Source: Crotalaria pallida (taxonomy: Eukaryota > Streptophyta > Magnoliopsida > Fabales > Fabaceae). From it: 64,000 nucleotides of DNA. Shown piece after piece: positions 61,671 through 64,000 of the stretch. Where the stretch lies: positions 64,313,001 through 64,377,000 of the forward strand of contig CM075656.1 of the NCBI GenBank assembly GCA_037953625.1, given 5' to 3'. Below the pieces are notes generated by a model. The model saw only the letters and a program-made list of their open reading frames with translations. It ran no database searches and was not told the origin of the DNA. Made by a program: the position numbers and the translations under genes. Each line of letters starts with the position of its first letter. Positions within the stretch are counted from its first letter, which is position 1.

Positions 61671-63439
61671 AAACACTCTTTGGTGCCCCAAGGTACGTAG
61701 AGGGTGAAGCAAGAGTCGTTGGAGAGTCTAACAAGTGTAGAATGGTTATGAAAGTATTATAACGGCTTATAATGGTCTAGGAATGTGTATTTGGACATAT
61801 AAGAACCTTTAGAATGATCCTAAACACTCCTTGGTGCCCCAAGTGATGTAGAGGGTGAAGCATGAGTCCTTGGAGGCTCTAACAAGTGTAAAATGGTTAA
61901 GAGAGTATTCTTAAAAGACTTAGAATGGTCTACGAATGTGTATTAGGACATATAAGAACCTTTTGAATGATCCTAAACACTCCTTGGTGCCCTAAGGAAT
62001 GTAGAAGGTGAAGCATGAGTCGTTAGAGAGTCTAACAAGTGTAGAGTGGTTATAAGCGTATTCTATCGGCTTAAAATGATCTAGGAATGTGTATTAGGAC
62101 ATATAAGAACCTTATGAATGATCCTAAACATTCATTGGTTCCCTAAGGGACGTAAAAGGCGAAGCATGAGTCGTTGAGGAATCTAACAGGTGTAGAATGG
62201 TTATGAGAGTATTCTAAAGGCCTAGAATGGTCTAGGAATGTGTATTAGGACATATAAGAACCTTTAGAATGATCCTAAACACTCCTTGGTGCCCCAAGGG
62301 ACGTAGAGGGTGAAGCAAGAGTCGTTGGAGGCTCTAACAAGTGTAGAATGGTTAAGAGATTATTCTAAAGGCATAGGATGGTCTAGGAATGTTTATTAGG
62401 ACATATAAGAACCTTTAGAATGATCCTAAACACTCCTTGGTGCCCCAAGGGATGTAGAGGGTGAAGCATGAGTCCTTGGAGGCTCTACCAAGTGTAGAAT
62501 GGTTAAGAGAGTATTCTAAAATCTTAGAATGCTCTACGAATTTGTATTAGGACATATAAGATCCTTTTGAATGATCCTAAACACTCCTTGGTGCCCTAAG
62601 GTACGTAGAGGTGAAACATGAGTCGTAGGAGAGTCTAACAATTGTAGAATGGTTATGAGCGTATTCTATCGGCTTAAAATGATCTAGGAATGTGTATTAG
62701 GACATATAAGAACCTTATGAATGATCCTAAACATTCATTGGTTCCCTAAGGGACGTAAAAGGTGAAGCATGAGTCGTTGAGGAATCTAACAGGTGTAGAA
62801 TGGTTATGAGAGTATTCTAAAGGCCTAGAATGGTCTAGGAATGTGTATTAGGATATCTAAGAACCTTTAGAATGATCCTAAACACTCCTTGGTTCCCCAA
62901 GGGACGTAGAGGGTGAAGCAAGAGTCGTTGGAGGCTCTAACAAGTGTAGAATGGTTAAGAGAGTATTCTAAAGGCATAGGATGGTCTAGGAATGTGTATT
63001 AGGACATATAAGAACCTTTATAATGATCCTAAACACTCCTTGGTGCCCCAAGGGACGTAGAGGGTGAAGCATGAGTCCTTGGAGGCTCTAACAAGTGTAG
63101 AATGGTTAAGAGAGTATTCTAAAGGCGTAGGATGGTCTAGGAATGTGTATTAGGACATATAAGAACCTTTAGAATGATCCTAAACACTCCTTGGTGCCCC
63201 AAGGGATGTAGAGGGTGAAGCATGAGTCCTTGGAGACTCTACCAAGTGTAGAATGGTTAAGAGAGTATTCTAAAATCTTAGAATGGTCTACGAATTTGTA
63301 TTAGGACATATAAGAACCTTTTGAATGATCCTAAACACTCCTTGGTGCCCTAAGGTACGTAGAGGTGAAACATGAGTCATAGGAGAGTCTAACAATTGTA
63401 GAATGGTTATAAGCGTATTCTATGGGCTTAAAATGATCT

Positions 63440-64000
63440 AGGAATGTGTATTAGGACATATAACAACCTTATGAATGATCCTAAACATTCCTTGGTTCGC
63501 TAAGGGACGTAGAAGGTGAAGCATGAGTCGTTGAAGAATCTAACAAGTGTAGAATGGTTATGAGAGTATTCTACAGGCATAAGATGGTCTAGGAATGTGT
63601 ATTAGGACATATAAGAACCTTTAGAATGATCCTAAACACTCCTCGGTGCCGTTGGAGGCTCTAACAAGTGTAGAATGGTTAAGAGAGTATTCTAAAAACT
63701 TAGAATGGTCTACGAATTTGTATTAGGACATATAAGAACCTTTTGAATGATCCTAAACACTCATTGGTGCCCCAAGGTACGTAGAGGGTGAAGCATGAGT
63801 CGTTTGAGAATCTAACAAGTGTAGAATGGTTATAAGAGTATTCTAATGGCTTAAAATGATCTATGAATGTGTATTAGGACATATAAGAACCCTTTGAATG
63901 ATCCTAAACACTCCTTGGTGCACTAAGGGACGTAGAAGGTGAAGCATGAGTCGTTGGAGAGTCTGACAAGTGTAGAATCGTTATGAGAGTATTCTAAAGG
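63440..64000. repeat. Satellite segment duplicated from 11,599 bp upstream (copy 2)
   Basis: Matches 51840-52400, including the 30-bp deletion junction at 63650/63651. It runs off the window edge, so the true length is unknown. Confidence 0.8.

Larger units (their letters stand above)
28953..64000. repeat. Satellite block C, 151-bp monomer with higher-order structure
   Basis: About 232 monomers without interruption to the window edge, same orientation as blocks A and B. Monomer classes recur in fixed order, forming several higher-order repeats whose copies differ by only a few bases. Class markers include TTATAAGCGTATTCTATCGG, TTATGAAAGTATTATAACGG, TTCTAAAAAGACTTAG, GGTTAATAGAG and CTTGGGGCCCCAAGG. 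Three monomers share a 30-bp internal deletion. No transposon, gene or other non-satellite sequence was seen in these 35 kb. Confidence 0.97.

Noticed and set aside
1..64000. CRISPR array or bacterial repeat system
   Set aside because: The repeats are 151-bp head-to-tail monomers without spacer/repeat alternation, and the inserted elements are eukaryotic retrotransposons.

Overview
The window looks like a heterochromatic stretch of a flowering-plant nuclear genome, with no host gene visible. About 45 kb of the 64 kb is one tandem satellite with a 151-bp monomer, always in the same orientation. It forms three blocks: A (1-6641), B (16859-20445) and C (28953-64000). Two Ty3/gypsy LTR retrotransposons interrupt it, both on the minus strand. 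The plant assignment rests on the retrotransposon type (chromovirus-like pol ending in a chromodomain, most like the Tekay/Del group), the primer-binding site complementary to initiator methionine tRNA, and the satellite itself. I could not identify the species or match the satellite to a named family from memory.

Element 1 (6642-16858) is structurally complete: two 2.8-kb LTRs, a tRNA primer site, a polypurine tract, gag and pol, and a 5-bp target duplication with one mismatch. Its coding region is dead. There is a one-base frameshift at the gag-pol junction, two in-frame stop codons in pol, and a frame break before the chromodomain. Its LTRs carry a cluster of 14-bp palindromes in regularly spaced pairs: four pairs in one LTR and five in the other. 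The difference is a perfect 60-bp tandem duplication.

Element 2 (20446-28952) has one very long LTR (4.57 kb) and an uninterrupted gag-pol reading frame of about 1330 codons. It lacks its 5' LTR, primer site and the N-terminal half of gag. Even so, the satellite flanks carry a perfect target-site duplication, which is hard to explain by a random later deletion.

Blocks A and B are diverged. Block C is built from nested, nearly identical higher-order repeats: 8-mer (1211 bp), 12-mer (about 1815 bp), 14-mer (2116 bp), 13-mer (1968 bp) and 18-mer (2718 bp). It has no insertions over 35 kb, which points to recent amplification there. Each monomer holds several short dyad symmetries.

The main points of interest are the paired palindrome array in the LTR of element 1, the truncated yet target-duplicated element 2, a splice-acceptor-like motif shared by the two different LTRs, and the dyad-rich, recently amplified satellite. 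No CRISPR array, RNA gene or bacterial-type system is present.
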